Below, piece by piece: positions 1 to 8,299 of a stretch of DNA of 64,000 nucleotides; within the stretch, counting starts at the first letter, position 1; each line of letters begins with the position of its first letter. Position numbers and translations under genes: made by a program. The notes below the pieces were generated by a model. It made no database searches. It was not told the DNA's origin and worked only from the letters and a program-made list of their open reading frames with translations. The stretch covers positions 3,448,001 to 3,512,000 of the forward strand of contig NZ_CP045740.1 of the NCBI RefSeq assembly GCF_009650765.1, in the 5' to 3' direction. This DNA comes from Streptomyces sp. SUK 48. Lineage in GTDB: Bacteria > Actinomycetota > Actinomycetes > Streptomycetales > Streptomycetaceae.

Positions 1-1124
1 CCCTTGTCGACGGCCTCGCGCACATGCCGTTCGACGGTCTCCAGCTGGCGCTCGCCGACCAGGGAGCCCATGTCGGCGCCGTAGGCAAGGGAGCTGCCGA
101 GCCGCATGGCCCGGGTGCGGGCGGCGAACCGGTCGAGGAAGGCGTCGGCGACCGACTCGTGGACGTACAACCGCTCGATGGAGATGCAGAGCTGGCCGGC
201 CGAGGAGAAGCAGGCGCGTACGGCGCCGGCCGCGGCCTTCTCGATGTCGGCGTCGTCCAGCACCAGCATGGCGTTCTTGCCGCCGAGTTCGAGGGAGACG
301 CCGATCAGCCGGGCGGCGGCGCCCTGGGCGACCTCGCGGCCGGTGCGGGTGGAGCCGGTGAAGGAGACGTAGTCGGCGTGCTTGACCAACTCGGGCCCCA
401 CGAGAGGGCCTTCGCCGAGGACGACCTGGAAGACGCCCTCGGGCAGCCCGGCCTCGATCAGCAGGTCGCGGGCCCACAGCGCGGTGAGGCAGGTCTCGGT
501 GTCCGGCTTCATCACGACCGCGTTGCCCGCGACGAAGGCGGGCAGCGCGTCGCCGACGGACAGCTCCAGGGGGTAGTTCCAGGGCGCGATCTGGCCCACC
601 ACCCCGCGCGGATGGCGCAGTTCGGTGACCTTCGTCAGGGTCGGCACGGCGCCGGTGTGCCGCTTCGCGCGCAGATAGGACGGGGCCTTGCGGCCGTAGT
701 GCCGGGCCGCGATGGCGACGGCGAGCACCTCCTCGTGCGCGTGCAGCCGGGCCTTGCCGGTCTCCAGCTGCACCAGGTCGAGGACCTCGGCCTGGCGTTC
801 GAGGATCAGGTCGTGGAAGCGGAGCAGGACGGCGGCCCGCTGCCGTACCGGGGTGCGCTCCCAGACGGCCTGCGCGGCGCGCGCCGCCTCGAAGGCCCTG
901 AGCACGTCCTCGGGGGTGGACTCGGGCAGATCGGCCAGCTTCTCGCCGGTGAACGGCGTGTGGTTGGCGGTCCGGCCGGAGCCGGTGACGCCCTTGGTCA
1001 GCCGGGCCACCAGTTCCGGGGTGACCACGTCGGCGGCGGTGCGGACGCCCTCGGGGCAGGCCGCGAGGGGGTTGGTACCGGCGATGTCCGACGCCCGAGT
1101 GTCCGGGGCCTGCGTGTCCGTCAT
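1..1124 (-). CDS. gabD2: Succinate-semialdehyde dehydrogenase, NADP-type (partial, C-terminus outside window)
   Basis: Oxidises succinate semialdehyde to succinate, the last step of the GABA shunt. The ATG is at 1124-1122 (MTDTQAPDTRASDIAGTNP) and about 374 codons are visible before the window edge, so the C-terminus is missing. Aldehyde dehydrogenase landmarks are clear: the IAPWNYPLEL substrate/cofactor segment, VVMKPDTET, the FTGSTRTGREVA NAD(P)-binding loop, the catalytic Glu motif SLELGGKN, and the catalytic Cys region CFSSAGQLC. LELGGKN followed by SAGQLC is typical of the actinobacterial GabD2-like group, but a related aldehyde dehydrogenase cannot be excluded. It is transcribed in the same direction as the kinase array upstream, separated by 136 bp that contain a candidate operator palindrome. 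Confidence 0.88.
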   Translation of the reverse strand, partial: MTDTQAPDTRASDIAGTNPLAACPEGVRTAADVVTPELVARLTKGVTGSGRTANHTPFTGEKLADLPESTPEDVLRAFEAARAAQAVWERTPVRQRAAVLLRFHDLILERQAEVLDLVQLETGKARLHAHEEVLAVAIAARHYGRKAPSYLRAKRHTGAVPTLTKVTELRHPRGVVGQIAPWNYPLELSVGDALPAFVAGNAVVMKPDTETCLTALWARDLLIEAGLPEGVFQVVLGEGPLVGPELVKHADYVSFTGSTRTGREVAQGAAARLIGVSLELGGKNAMLVLDDADIEKAAAGAVRACFSSAGQLCISIERLYVHESVADAFLDRFAARTRAMRLGSSLAYGADMGSLVGERQLETVERHVREAVDK

Positions 1125-1197
1125 GAGGCGCAGGGTATGCCGCGGCGAACGCTTTGTGTACCCGTCGGTAACGGGGATTCACCGACCGCTCACACCC

Positions 1198-1215
1198 TGC
1201 CAGCGATCACTGGCA
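1198..1215. promoter_or_regulatory. Candidate operator palindrome upstream of gabD2
   Basis: Perfect inverted repeat TGCCAG-N6-CTGGCA, 74-91 bp upstream of the dehydrogenase start codon. The spacing and symmetry suit a dimeric regulator. No regulator gene is adjacent, so the function is inferred. Confidence 0.3.
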
Positions 1216-1260
1216 ATGAACGGCCTGATCAGCGCGTTGCCGGTTCGAACACTCGTCCGT

Positions 1261-2352
1261 TCAGTCGCCCGCGGGTTTTTTCGCCAGGAAGAGGGCGAGC
1301 GTGGTGAAGGGGGTGCGGCGAGGGGGCGCGGTTCCGGGCCGCGACGCGGGGTCCGGCCGCCGGGGGTCGGCCTGCGGCGACACGTCCGGCCGCGCGTCCG
1401 GTACGGCACCGGGGTCCCGCCTGTCCGGTGCGGCACCGGGGTCCCGCCCGCCCCGTACGCGGGCCGGGTCACCGGCGGGTTCGCCGGCCGGTTCCCCGCC
1501 TGGTCCGCCGGAGGGTTCGCCGGCCGGTTCCGGTACGTCCGCCACGCCCAGGTACGCGCGCAGCTCCGCCGCCACCCGCTCCGCGTCCGGCCGGGCCTCG
1601 GGCCGCGCCGCGTGCAGCCGGTCCAGGAGGGGGCCGAGCGGGCCGGGGTCCTTGTCGCCGAGGGCGGCGCGCAGCAGGGCGCCCAGGGACCAGAGATCGG
1701 AGGCGGGCCCGGCTCCGGGCCCGGCCGCACGCTCGGGAGCGACGAAGGGATCACCCCCGCCGAGCCGGCCCCCGCCGCTCCCGGCGCCACCGGCACCCCC
1801 GGCCCCGCTGCCCGCGCCGCCGCCGTCCCCGATCCCGAAGTCGGTGAGGACGACCCGTCCCGTACCCGATTCCAGCAGCACGTTGGCCGGTTTGAGGTCG
1901 CGGTGCACGATGCCGACGGCGTGCGCGGCGCGCAGGGCGCCGAGCACGGCGAGCCCGATGCGCGCGGCCTCGGCGGGCGGCAGGGGGCCGCGGCGCAGCG
2001 CCCCGGCCAGGGACTCGCCCTCCACCAGCTCCATCACGATCCAGGGGACGCCCGCCTCGGTGACGACGTCGTACACCGTGACGGCGGACGGATGCCGCAC
2101 CCGGGTCGCGGCGCGGGCCTCCCGGTAGAGCCGGTGGGCGAGCCGCCCGCTCTCCTCGTCCGCGGCCGGATCGCCGGGCAGCGAGGGCTCCTTGACGGCG
2201 ACCCGGGCCCGCCCCGCGCCACCCTCGTCCTCGGCGCGCCAGACGGTTCCGGTGGGACCGGTGCCGAGGCGCTCGGCCAGCCGGTAGCGCCCGCCGATCA
2301 GCCGCGCGCCGTCCGCGGGTGCACCGAGCGGGTGTTCGCCGTCGTCAGCCAT
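1261..2352 (-). CDS. Serine/threonine protein kinase without membrane anchor
   Basis: Eukaryotic-type kinase of 363 aa. The sequence shows a glycine loop (GTGPTGTVW, ~30-38), the ATP-anchoring Lys in VAVKEP (K54), catalytic HRDLKPANV (~150-158), metal-binding DFG (171-173) and APE (205-207), so it should be active. Unlike the next kinases it has no transmembrane helix or sensor domain: the C-terminal ~110 residues are Pro/Gly/Asp-rich, ending in a short basic tail. The activation segment carries an unusual Gly/Ala/Ser-only stretch of about 25 residues between DFG and APE. Related Streptomyces kinases in this locus have been tied to control of sporulation wall synthesis (family knowledge); the substrate here is unknown. 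Confidence 0.9.
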   Translation of the reverse strand: MADDGEHPLGAPADGARLIGGRYRLAERLGTGPTGTVWRAEDEGGAGRARVAVKEPSLPGDPAADEESGRLAHRLYREARAATRVRHPSAVTVYDVVTEAGVPWIVMELVEGESLAGALRRGPLPPAEAARIGLAVLGALRAAHAVGIVHRDLKPANVLLESGTGRVVLTDFGIGDGGGAGSGAGGAGGAGSGGGRLGGGDPFVAPERAAGPGAGPASDLWSLGALLRAALGDKDPGPLGPLLDRLHAARPEARPDAERVAAELRAYLGVADVPEPAGEPSGGPGGEPAGEPAGDPARVRGGRDPGAAPDRRDPGAVPDARPDVSPQADPRRPDPASRPGTAPPRRTPFTTLALFLAKKPAGD

Positions 2353-2398
2353 GCCCCATCAGTACCGCGCACACCGCGCCGTTGTCGAAGCGGCCGGT

Positions 2399-2794
2399 TC
2401 AGGCGTCCCGCCGGCGCAGCCCGAACCGGCCGTTCTCCGACCGCACTTCGACGACACCGGTCCCCGGGAAATGCGCCGGGATCGCCAACGCGCACTCCTC
2501 TACAGCCAGTTGGAGCAGCCGCCGTCTGCTCGCGGCCGCCTGCCACGGATCGAGGCAGAAGCAGCTGTTGCACTCGGGCCGCAGGATCTGCACCGGGCTG
2601 TGCAGCACATCGCCGACGAACAGGGCGTGTTCGCCCCGCGAGGAGACCCGCAGCACGGAGGAGCCCGGGGTGTGCCCGGGCGCCGGCTCCAGGCTGAGGT
2701 GCTCGTCGACGCGGTACCCGTCCCCCCATACGACGGCCTGTCCGGCCCGGTGCAAGGGCGCGACGCTGTCCTCGTACAGCAGCCGGTCGTCCAC
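2399..2794 (-). pseudogene. Metallo-beta-lactamase-fold hydrolase, 5'-truncated remnant
   Basis: The 131-residue frame, starting at a GTG, matches only the C-terminal half of a metallo-beta-lactamase-fold hydrolase. It has the PGHTPGS motif with its metal-ligand His, the FVGDVLHSP segment with the bridging Asp, and the C-terminal AHFPGTG His motif. The N-terminal half with the HxHxDH zinc motif is absent; family members are about 280-300 aa. The open frame runs back without interruption to the TGA of the upstream kinase (2828-2830), in the same frame as that kinase. It is therefore probably a deletion remnant, non-catalytic if translated at all. Confidence 0.7.
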
Positions 2795-2827
2795 CCGCGC
2801 GCCGCCCCCGGAGCGTTGCCGGGCAGG

Positions 2828-4537
2828 TCAGAGCTTCTGGACCGCCAGGTTCGCGATCGCCGCCTTCGCCACCTGCCGGCCGCGTTCCGTGAAGTCGCCC
2901 TTGCCCGGGTACTCGACGAACAGCTTGTACATATCGCCGGAGCGGGTGCGGTAGTAGAAGACCTGGACTTCGCGGGGGCGGGGGTCCTCGCTGTCGTCGG
3001 TCGTGTAGACGGCCGTGTTGCGCGCGGCCTCCCGGCCCCGGTACGTCGCGGTGTCGTCCGGACGCGTCTTCGCGCCCTTGGGCATGTCGAGGGAGTACTC
3101 GCCCTCGGCGCGGAACTCCTCGTCGTCCGCGTACATCTGGGACCGCGCCGAGTTCTTGATCTCCCCGGAGTCGTCCTCCGACTTCCTGGACAGGTCGAGC
3201 GTGATCGAGACGGCGCCGCTCCAGTCGGTGTACGCCACCCAGTTCTTGTCGGGGTCGTCCGATTCCGGCCGGGACACCTGGTACCCGGCGGGCACGGCGA
3301 GGTTCGCGCCCAGCCTGCCCTCGGGCCGCATCGCCCACCCGTCGGGCAGCGGGCCCGCGAAGGGATCGGCCAGCACGAGGTACGCCCCCGCCGCGAGCGC
3401 CACCACCGCCGCGCCCGCCCCCAGCCAGGCGGTACGACCGGGACGCCGGCGGCGCGCGGGAGCCGCGGCGGACCGCGCCGAGGGAACCGGGGAGGGGGCC
3501 GGTGCCGGTGACTGGGTGGCCGAGGACTGGACGGCCGAGGGCTGGGTGACCGACGGCTGGGTGACCGACGGCTGGATGGCCGAAGGCTGGGTGACCGGCG
3601 GCTGGGGCGCCGGCGGCTCGGCCGCCTCCGTCAGCAGCTCGCGCACCCGCCGCGCGGACGGCCGCCGCGCCGGGTCCTTGCGCAGCAGCCCGTCGATGGC
3701 CTCGGCCAGCGGGCGCCCGGCCGCCGCGGGCGGGGCCGGGGTCGCGTTGAGCACGGACTGGAGGGTCGCCGGGGTGTTGCTGCGCCGGAACGGGGAGACG
3801 CCCTCGGTCGCGGTGTACAGCAGTACGCCGAGGGACCACAGGTCGCTCGCGGGTCCGGGGCGCTGCCCCAGCACCCGTTCCGGCGCGACGTATTCGGGTG
3901 AGCCGACGAAGCCGCCGGTGTCCGTGAGCCGGGTGTCGCCCTCGATCCGCGCGATGCCGAAGTCGGTGAGGACGACCCGGTCGTGCCGGCCCAGCAGCAC
4001 GTTGTCCGGCTTCACGTCCCGGTGCAGGACGCCCGCCGCGTGCGCCGCCTCCAGCGCGCCGAGCACCTCCAGGCCGATCCGGGCGGCCTCACGCGGGTCC
4101 AGGGTGCCCTCGTCGAGCACCTCGCCCAGCGTGCGGCCGTGCACCAGCTCCATCACCAGCCAGGGGCGGCCGTCGACCACCGCGACGTCGTACACGTTGA
4201 CCACGGCCGGATGGTCGAGGCGGGCCGCGGCGCGGGCCTCGCGGCGCATGCGCTCGAAGGCGTTGGCGCGTTCCCGTTCGGGAAGGTGGTCCGGTATCCG
4301 GGGCTCCTTGACGGCGACCTCGCGGTCCACCGTCTCGTCCCGGGCCCGCCACACCGTGCCCATGCCGCCCCGGCCCAGCCTGGCCGTCAGCCGGTAACGG
4401 CCCGCTATCAGGGGCTCGTCGCCGGTGGCCGGACCGGAGACCGCGAGCGGGTCCCGCCGTGTGCGCGGCCGCGGCGGCCGAAGGACGAAGCTCGTCGTGT
4501 CGTCGGCCGCCCGGCCCGCTCCCCCGTCACTGCTCAT
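2828..4537 (-). CDS. Receptor-type serine/threonine protein kinase
   Basis: Membrane kinase of 569 aa from the ATG at 4537 (MSSDGGAG); an in-frame upstream ATG at 4594 would add 19 residues with no kinase content. Motifs: GRGGMGTVW loop (~55-63), K77 in VAVKEP, HRDVKPDNV (172-180), DFG (192-194), YVAPER. After the catalytic domain comes a juxtamembrane linker of imperfect VTQPS-type pentapeptides (~315-345), one transmembrane helix (~370-390) and an extracytoplasmic domain of ~180 residues without PASTA repeats. It belongs to a six-gene kinase array on the same strand. The stop codon is followed in frame by the metallo-hydrolase remnant. Confidence 0.93.
   Translation of the reverse strand: MSSDGGAGRAADDTTSFVLRPPRPRTRRDPLAVSGPATGDEPLIAGRYRLTARLGRGGMGTVWRARDETVDREVAVKEPRIPDHLPERERANAFERMRREARAAARLDHPAVVNVYDVAVVDGRPWLVMELVHGRTLGEVLDEGTLDPREAARIGLEVLGALEAAHAAGVLHRDVKPDNVLLGRHDRVVLTDFGIARIEGDTRLTDTGGFVGSPEYVAPERVLGQRPGPASDLWSLGVLLYTATEGVSPFRRSNTPATLQSVLNATPAPPAAAGRPLAEAIDGLLRKDPARRPSARRVRELLTEAAEPPAPQPPVTQPSAIQPSVTQPSVTQPSAVQSSATQSPAPAPSPVPSARSAAAPARRRRPGRTAWLGAGAAVVALAAGAYLVLADPFAGPLPDGWAMRPEGRLGANLAVPAGYQVSRPESDDPDKNWVAYTDWSGAVSITLDLSRKSEDDSGEIKNSARSQMYADDEEFRAEGEYSLDMPKGAKTRPDDTATYRGREAARNTAVYTTDDSEDPRPREVQVFYYRTRSGDMYKLFVEYPGKGDFTERGRQVAKAAIANLAVQKL
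3510..3605. repeat. 15-bp tandem repeat coding the kinase juxtamembrane linker
   Basis: About six imperfect 15-bp units (plus-strand form GGCTGGGTGACCGAC and variants) encode V/A-T/I-Q-P/S-S pentapeptides in the kinase at 2828-4537. Such linkers can change length by slippage. Confidence 0.7.
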
Positions 4538-4627
4538 GCACCATCCATATCGCGCCATCGCGGGCCCGATCCACTCGGAAGCGGTACCGGTCACGAACCC
4601 GTGACGCGGCGCACCTGCGGGACACGG

Positions 4628-6310
4628 TCAGGACGCCGGCGCCGAGAACGTGTCCAGCGCGACGTCGAAGTACTCCCGTGCCTCCCGCACCTTGCCGACC
4701 GGCGCCGACACCCACACGTCGTACAGCCGCCCAGACTCCTCCCAGCACAGGTCGTACGTGTGGCGCGCGCCCTGCGCCGCGCTGTAGCCGTTCCAGGTGA
4801 ACTCCCAGAGCGCGGCGGGGTGTCCGGCGTGCGTGGTGCGGGTGACCCGGCCGTCGTGGTAACCGGGGTTCGACACCGCCCCGTTGGCCGCCTGCCCCTT
4901 CATCACGGCCTGCGGGCCGCCGGGCTGGGCGGCGCCGGTCCTGACGCCGAGGCGGTACGTCCCCTCCGGCGAGAGGTAGAACACCCGCTCTCCCTGCGGG
5001 CTGCGGGTGAAGTCGTCGGGCACCGCGAGCGAGAACCCGGCCGGGTCGTGGACGGTGCGGTAGCCGGAGGGCGCGGTGCCGGGGCCCGCGGGCGGGGAGC
5101 CAGGCCGGGACGGGGCCGGGGTCGTGGCCGACGGCGACGGGCCCTGCCGTGTACCGCCGGTGCCCCCGGTCGCCGGTGTCGTCGCCGTGCCTCCCGGGTT
5201 CGGGCCGCCCCCGCCGTGGTCCCGGCTGAACAGCAGGGTCGCGGCCGACCCGGCCGCCGCCGCGAGCGCCGCGATCAGCAGGGCCGCCACCAGCACCGAG
5301 CGCGTCGAGGAGCGGCCGGGCGGCGCCTCCGTCGTGAGCGCGGGCGCGGTGGACAGGGGCTCCGGCAGGCCCGGCGCGCCCGGCGGTACGGGCGGCAGCA
5401 GTACGGTCCGCGGCGGGCGCCCCACCCCGAGCCGGTGCCCGCGCGAGGTGCCCGGCGCGTCCGGCGTCTCGGGGGTGCGCCCGGTCCGCAGATAGACGCG
5501 CAGCATCCGCTCGGCCTGTGCCGCGTCGAGCCGCCGGTCCGGGTCGCGCTCCAGCAGCCCCCGTACGACGGGCCCCAGCGGCTCGGCCTCGACGGGCGGG
5601 CGGATCTCGGCCGTGACCACGGCGTGCAGGATGCCGCCGAGCGAGTCGCGCCGGAACGGCGACTCGCCGCTGAGCGCCGTGCACAGCAGCGCGCCCAGCG
5701 ACCACAGGTCGGACTCCGGTCCGGTGCGCACCCCCGACATCCGCTCGGGCGCGGTGTACTCGGGCGAGCCGACGAAGGACCCGGTCTCGGTGAGCGTGGT
5801 GGCGCCGGCGACCTGCGCGATGCCGAAGTCGGTGAGCACGACCCGTTCGGTGCCGGACTCGATCAGGACGTTCGCGGGCTTGATGTCCCGGTGCAGCACC
5901 CCGGCCCCGTGCGCGGTGTCCAGCGCGCTGAGCAGGGCGACGCCGATCCGCGCGGCCTCGGCCGGGGTCACCGGGCCGTGCCGGGCGATCCGGTCGGCCA
6001 GCGAGCAGCCGTCGATCAGCTCCATGACCAGGTAGGGCCGTTCGTCCTGCTCGACCACGTCGTGCACGACGATGATGTGCGGGTGCCGCAGCTGCGCGAC
6101 CGCGCGCGCCTCCCGGAACGTACGGTCGCGGCGGCGGCGCGCGTCGTCCTCCGGGAGCGCGTCGTCCGCGAGGATCTCCTTGACCGCGACGAGCCGGCCC
6201 AGCAGCTCGTCGCTCGCCCGCCAGACGACGCCCATGCCGCCGCGCCCGATACGCGCCTGGAGGCGGTAACGGCCGGCGATCACCCGGAAGTCGGCGCCCT
6301 CGGTCCCCAT
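4628..6310 (-). CDS. Receptor-type serine/threonine protein kinase
   Basis: 560 aa from the ATG at 6310 (MGTEGADFRV), which places the kinase domain right at the N-terminus as in its neighbours; in-frame ATGs at 6337 and 6412 are possible but add unstructured sequence, and the ribosome site does not settle the choice. Motifs: GRGGMGVVW loop, K44 in VAVKEI, HRDIKPANV (140-148), DFG (161-163), YTAPER. A Pro-rich linker leads to a transmembrane helix (~338-361) and an extracytoplasmic domain containing DPAGFSLAVP and LWEFTWNGY, segments recurring in the sister kinases. Likely phosphorylates cytoplasmic or wall-machinery proteins in response to an unknown external signal. Confidence 0.93.
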   Translation of the reverse strand: MGTEGADFRVIAGRYRLQARIGRGGMGVVWRASDELLGRLVAVKEILADDALPEDDARRRRDRTFREARAVAQLRHPHIIVVHDVVEQDERPYLVMELIDGCSLADRIARHGPVTPAEAARIGVALLSALDTAHGAGVLHRDIKPANVLIESGTERVVLTDFGIAQVAGATTLTETGSFVGSPEYTAPERMSGVRTGPESDLWSLGALLCTALSGESPFRRDSLGGILHAVVTAEIRPPVEAEPLGPVVRGLLERDPDRRLDAAQAERMLRVYLRTGRTPETPDAPGTSRGHRLGVGRPPRTVLLPPVPPGAPGLPEPLSTAPALTTEAPPGRSSTRSVLVAALLIAALAAAAGSAATLLFSRDHGGGGPNPGGTATTPATGGTGGTRQGPSPSATTPAPSRPGSPPAGPGTAPSGYRTVHDPAGFSLAVPDDFTRSPQGERVFYLSPEGTYRLGVRTGAAQPGGPQAVMKGQAANGAVSNPGYHDGRVTRTTHAGHPAALWEFTWNGYSAAQGARHTYDLCWEESGRLYDVWVSAPVGKVREAREYFDVALDTFSAPAS

Positions 6311-6431
6311 GGGCCCATCATGCCGCAACGGACCCATCCGCTCCGGGGCTCCGATCGGCCAAGCCGCACCGTTCAGTGACTCGTTTTCAGCCGTTTCAGT
6401 CGCAAAGAGCACCCGTTCGGCTCTGCGCCGG

Positions 6432-8156
6432 TCATCTCGTCCGACCCGGCTGCTGCCAGCTCTGGAGCAGCCACTTGAACTGCTTGCCGGTCTTCGGCCA
6501 GTCGGCGGCGGGCCCGGACATGTAGACGGCGTACTCGACGCCGTCGCGCGAGAAGTACGTCTCCTCGACGGCGTGCCGCGGTCCGGCCACGTACGGCGGG
6601 TCCTTGGCCAGCGCGGTCCAGGTGTACTCCCACAGCGAGCCCGTCCGGTCGCGGTAGACGTTCGGCTTGAGAGTCACCCGCCGGTAGTCGACCAGCCGTT
6701 GGAGCTGCTGCTCCAGGTCCTTCTGGTGTGCGTAGGCGTCGGCGAAGTCCGGCGAGGTGTCGATGGATATCCGGACGAGGTGCTTGCCGCCGTCGGGGGT
6801 GTAGTCGATCTGCTTCAGGGGGCCGTTGATGCCGTAGATCTGCCGCGTCCAGCCCTTGGGCAGGGAGATGCTGAAGCCCAGCGGGTCGTGGTGGGTCTCC
6901 CAGCTGTCCGGGACCGTGCCGGTGTCCGTGTCCTGGTCGCCGCCGGGGCTCGCCGAGGAGGCGGGGCCGGGCTTCGTGCCGTCGTGCGCCGCGGTGTCGT
7001 GCCGCGCGTCGTTCCACTGCTGGAAGCCCACCGCGGCACCGCCGCCGAGCACCGCCGCGGCGGCGACGACCAGCGCGAGCGTGCGCAGCTTGCGCCGGGG
7101 CCTGCCCGCCCGCCCGCCGCCGGGACCGCCCGCCACCGGACCCACGGCGGTGGGCCCGGTGGCCGGAGGACCCGGAACCGTGCCGGGTCCCGCCGGAGCC
7201 GCCGCGGCCGCGCCGGTCGCGGACCGGTCCGCCGCGCCCAGGGTGCCGTAGCCGCCGGTGTCCCCCGGGCCGCGCACGCTGGAGGTCTGGGTCGGCACGT
7301 ACGCCTGCGCGGCGTTCGGCCGCCGGCCCTCCGCGGCCTCGGCGAGCATCTGCTCGGCCTCCTCCGCGCCCGGCCGCCGCTCCGGCTCCTTGCGCAGCAG
7401 CGCGGAGATGACCGGACCGAGCGCCCCGGCGTTGACCGGCTGTGCGGCCTCCTCCTCGACGACCGCCTGCATGGTGCCCAGCGGCGAGGTGCGGCGGAAC
7501 GGCGAACGCCCCTCCACCGCCGTGTACAGCGTCGCGCCCAGCGCCCACAGGTCGGAGGAGGGGCCGGGGTCGTGGCCGCGCACCCGCTCCGGCGCGAGGT
7601 AGTCGACCGAGCCGACGACCTCTCCGGTACGGGTGATGGTGGAGTCGCCCTCGATCTGGGCGATGCCGAAGTCGGTGAGCAGCACCCGCCCGTCGCTGCC
7701 GAGGAGAACGTTGCCAGGCTTCACATCGCGGTGCAGCACCCCGGCGGAGTGCGCGGCGCGCAGCGCCCGCAGCACCCACAGTCCGATCCGCGCGGCCTCC
7801 CGGGGCTCGATGCTCCCCTGCTCCTTGACCGCGTCCGCCAGCGAGTTGCCCTCGACCAGCTCCATCACGATCCAGGGGCGGCCGTCGTGGTCGAGGACGT
7901 CGTGCACGGTGACGACCGCGGAGTGGTTGATGCGCGCCGCGGCCCGCGCCTCGGCCCGGGTACGGGCCAGCAGGACGACCCGGTCGCCGTCGGAGACGTA
8001 GAGCGCGGCGGTCAACTCCTTGACGGCGACAGTGCGGTGCAGCACTTCGTCGTGCGCGCGCCACACCCGGCCCATGCCGCCGCTGCCGATGGATTCGGCA
8101 AGCCGGTAGCGGCCCGCTATGAGCAGGCCCTGCATCTGATTCACGTTGCCCCGCAA
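6432..8156 (-). CDS. Receptor-type serine/threonine protein kinase
   Basis: 574 aa. The ATG at 8156 gives MRGNVNQMQGLL; a GTG four codons in (8144) is an equally plausible start. Motifs: GSGGMGRVW loop, K46 in VAVKEL, HRDVKPGNV (142-150), DFG (162-164), YLAPER. A Pro/Gly linker precedes one transmembrane helix (~355-378). The extracytoplasmic domain begins with DPLGFSISLPKGW and contains LWEYTW and a late Tyr-rich strand, the same plan as the kinases on either side. Lies 122 bp downstream in the array from the pseudokinase; the gap is free of obvious terminators. Confidence 0.92.
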   Translation of the reverse strand: MRGNVNQMQGLLIAGRYRLAESIGSGGMGRVWRAHDEVLHRTVAVKELTAALYVSDGDRVVLLARTRAEARAAARINHSAVVTVHDVLDHDGRPWIVMELVEGNSLADAVKEQGSIEPREAARIGLWVLRALRAAHSAGVLHRDVKPGNVLLGSDGRVLLTDFGIAQIEGDSTITRTGEVVGSVDYLAPERVRGHDPGPSSDLWALGATLYTAVEGRSPFRRTSPLGTMQAVVEEEAAQPVNAGALGPVISALLRKEPERRPGAEEAEQMLAEAAEGRRPNAAQAYVPTQTSSVRGPGDTGGYGTLGAADRSATGAAAAAPAGPGTVPGPPATGPTAVGPVAGGPGGGRAGRPRRKLRTLALVVAAAAVLGGGAAVGFQQWNDARHDTAAHDGTKPGPASSASPGGDQDTDTGTVPDSWETHHDPLGFSISLPKGWTRQIYGINGPLKQIDYTPDGGKHLVRISIDTSPDFADAYAHQKDLEQQLQRLVDYRRVTLKPNVYRDRTGSLWEYTWTALAKDPPYVAGPRHAVEETYFSRDGVEYAVYMSGPAADWPKTGKQFKWLLQSWQQPGRTR

Positions 8157-8299
8157 TGCTCTTGTCAGGGGTCAGACTAAGGACCGGCCCGTTCGCAGGG
8201 AACAAGCGGGGTCCCAAGGAAACCTCACTGTGACGATGGTCATTTCCGCGTGGGAACGGGAACCGGCGCGCCGGGCCGGGGCCGTTGCGTACGCCACGC

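Noticed and set aside
24..1307. Long plus-strand open frame opposite the dehydrogenase gene
   Set aside because: Composition is Gly/Ala/Arg/Val biased with no motif, and the minus strand encodes a clear aldehyde dehydrogenase; it is a GC-bias shadow.
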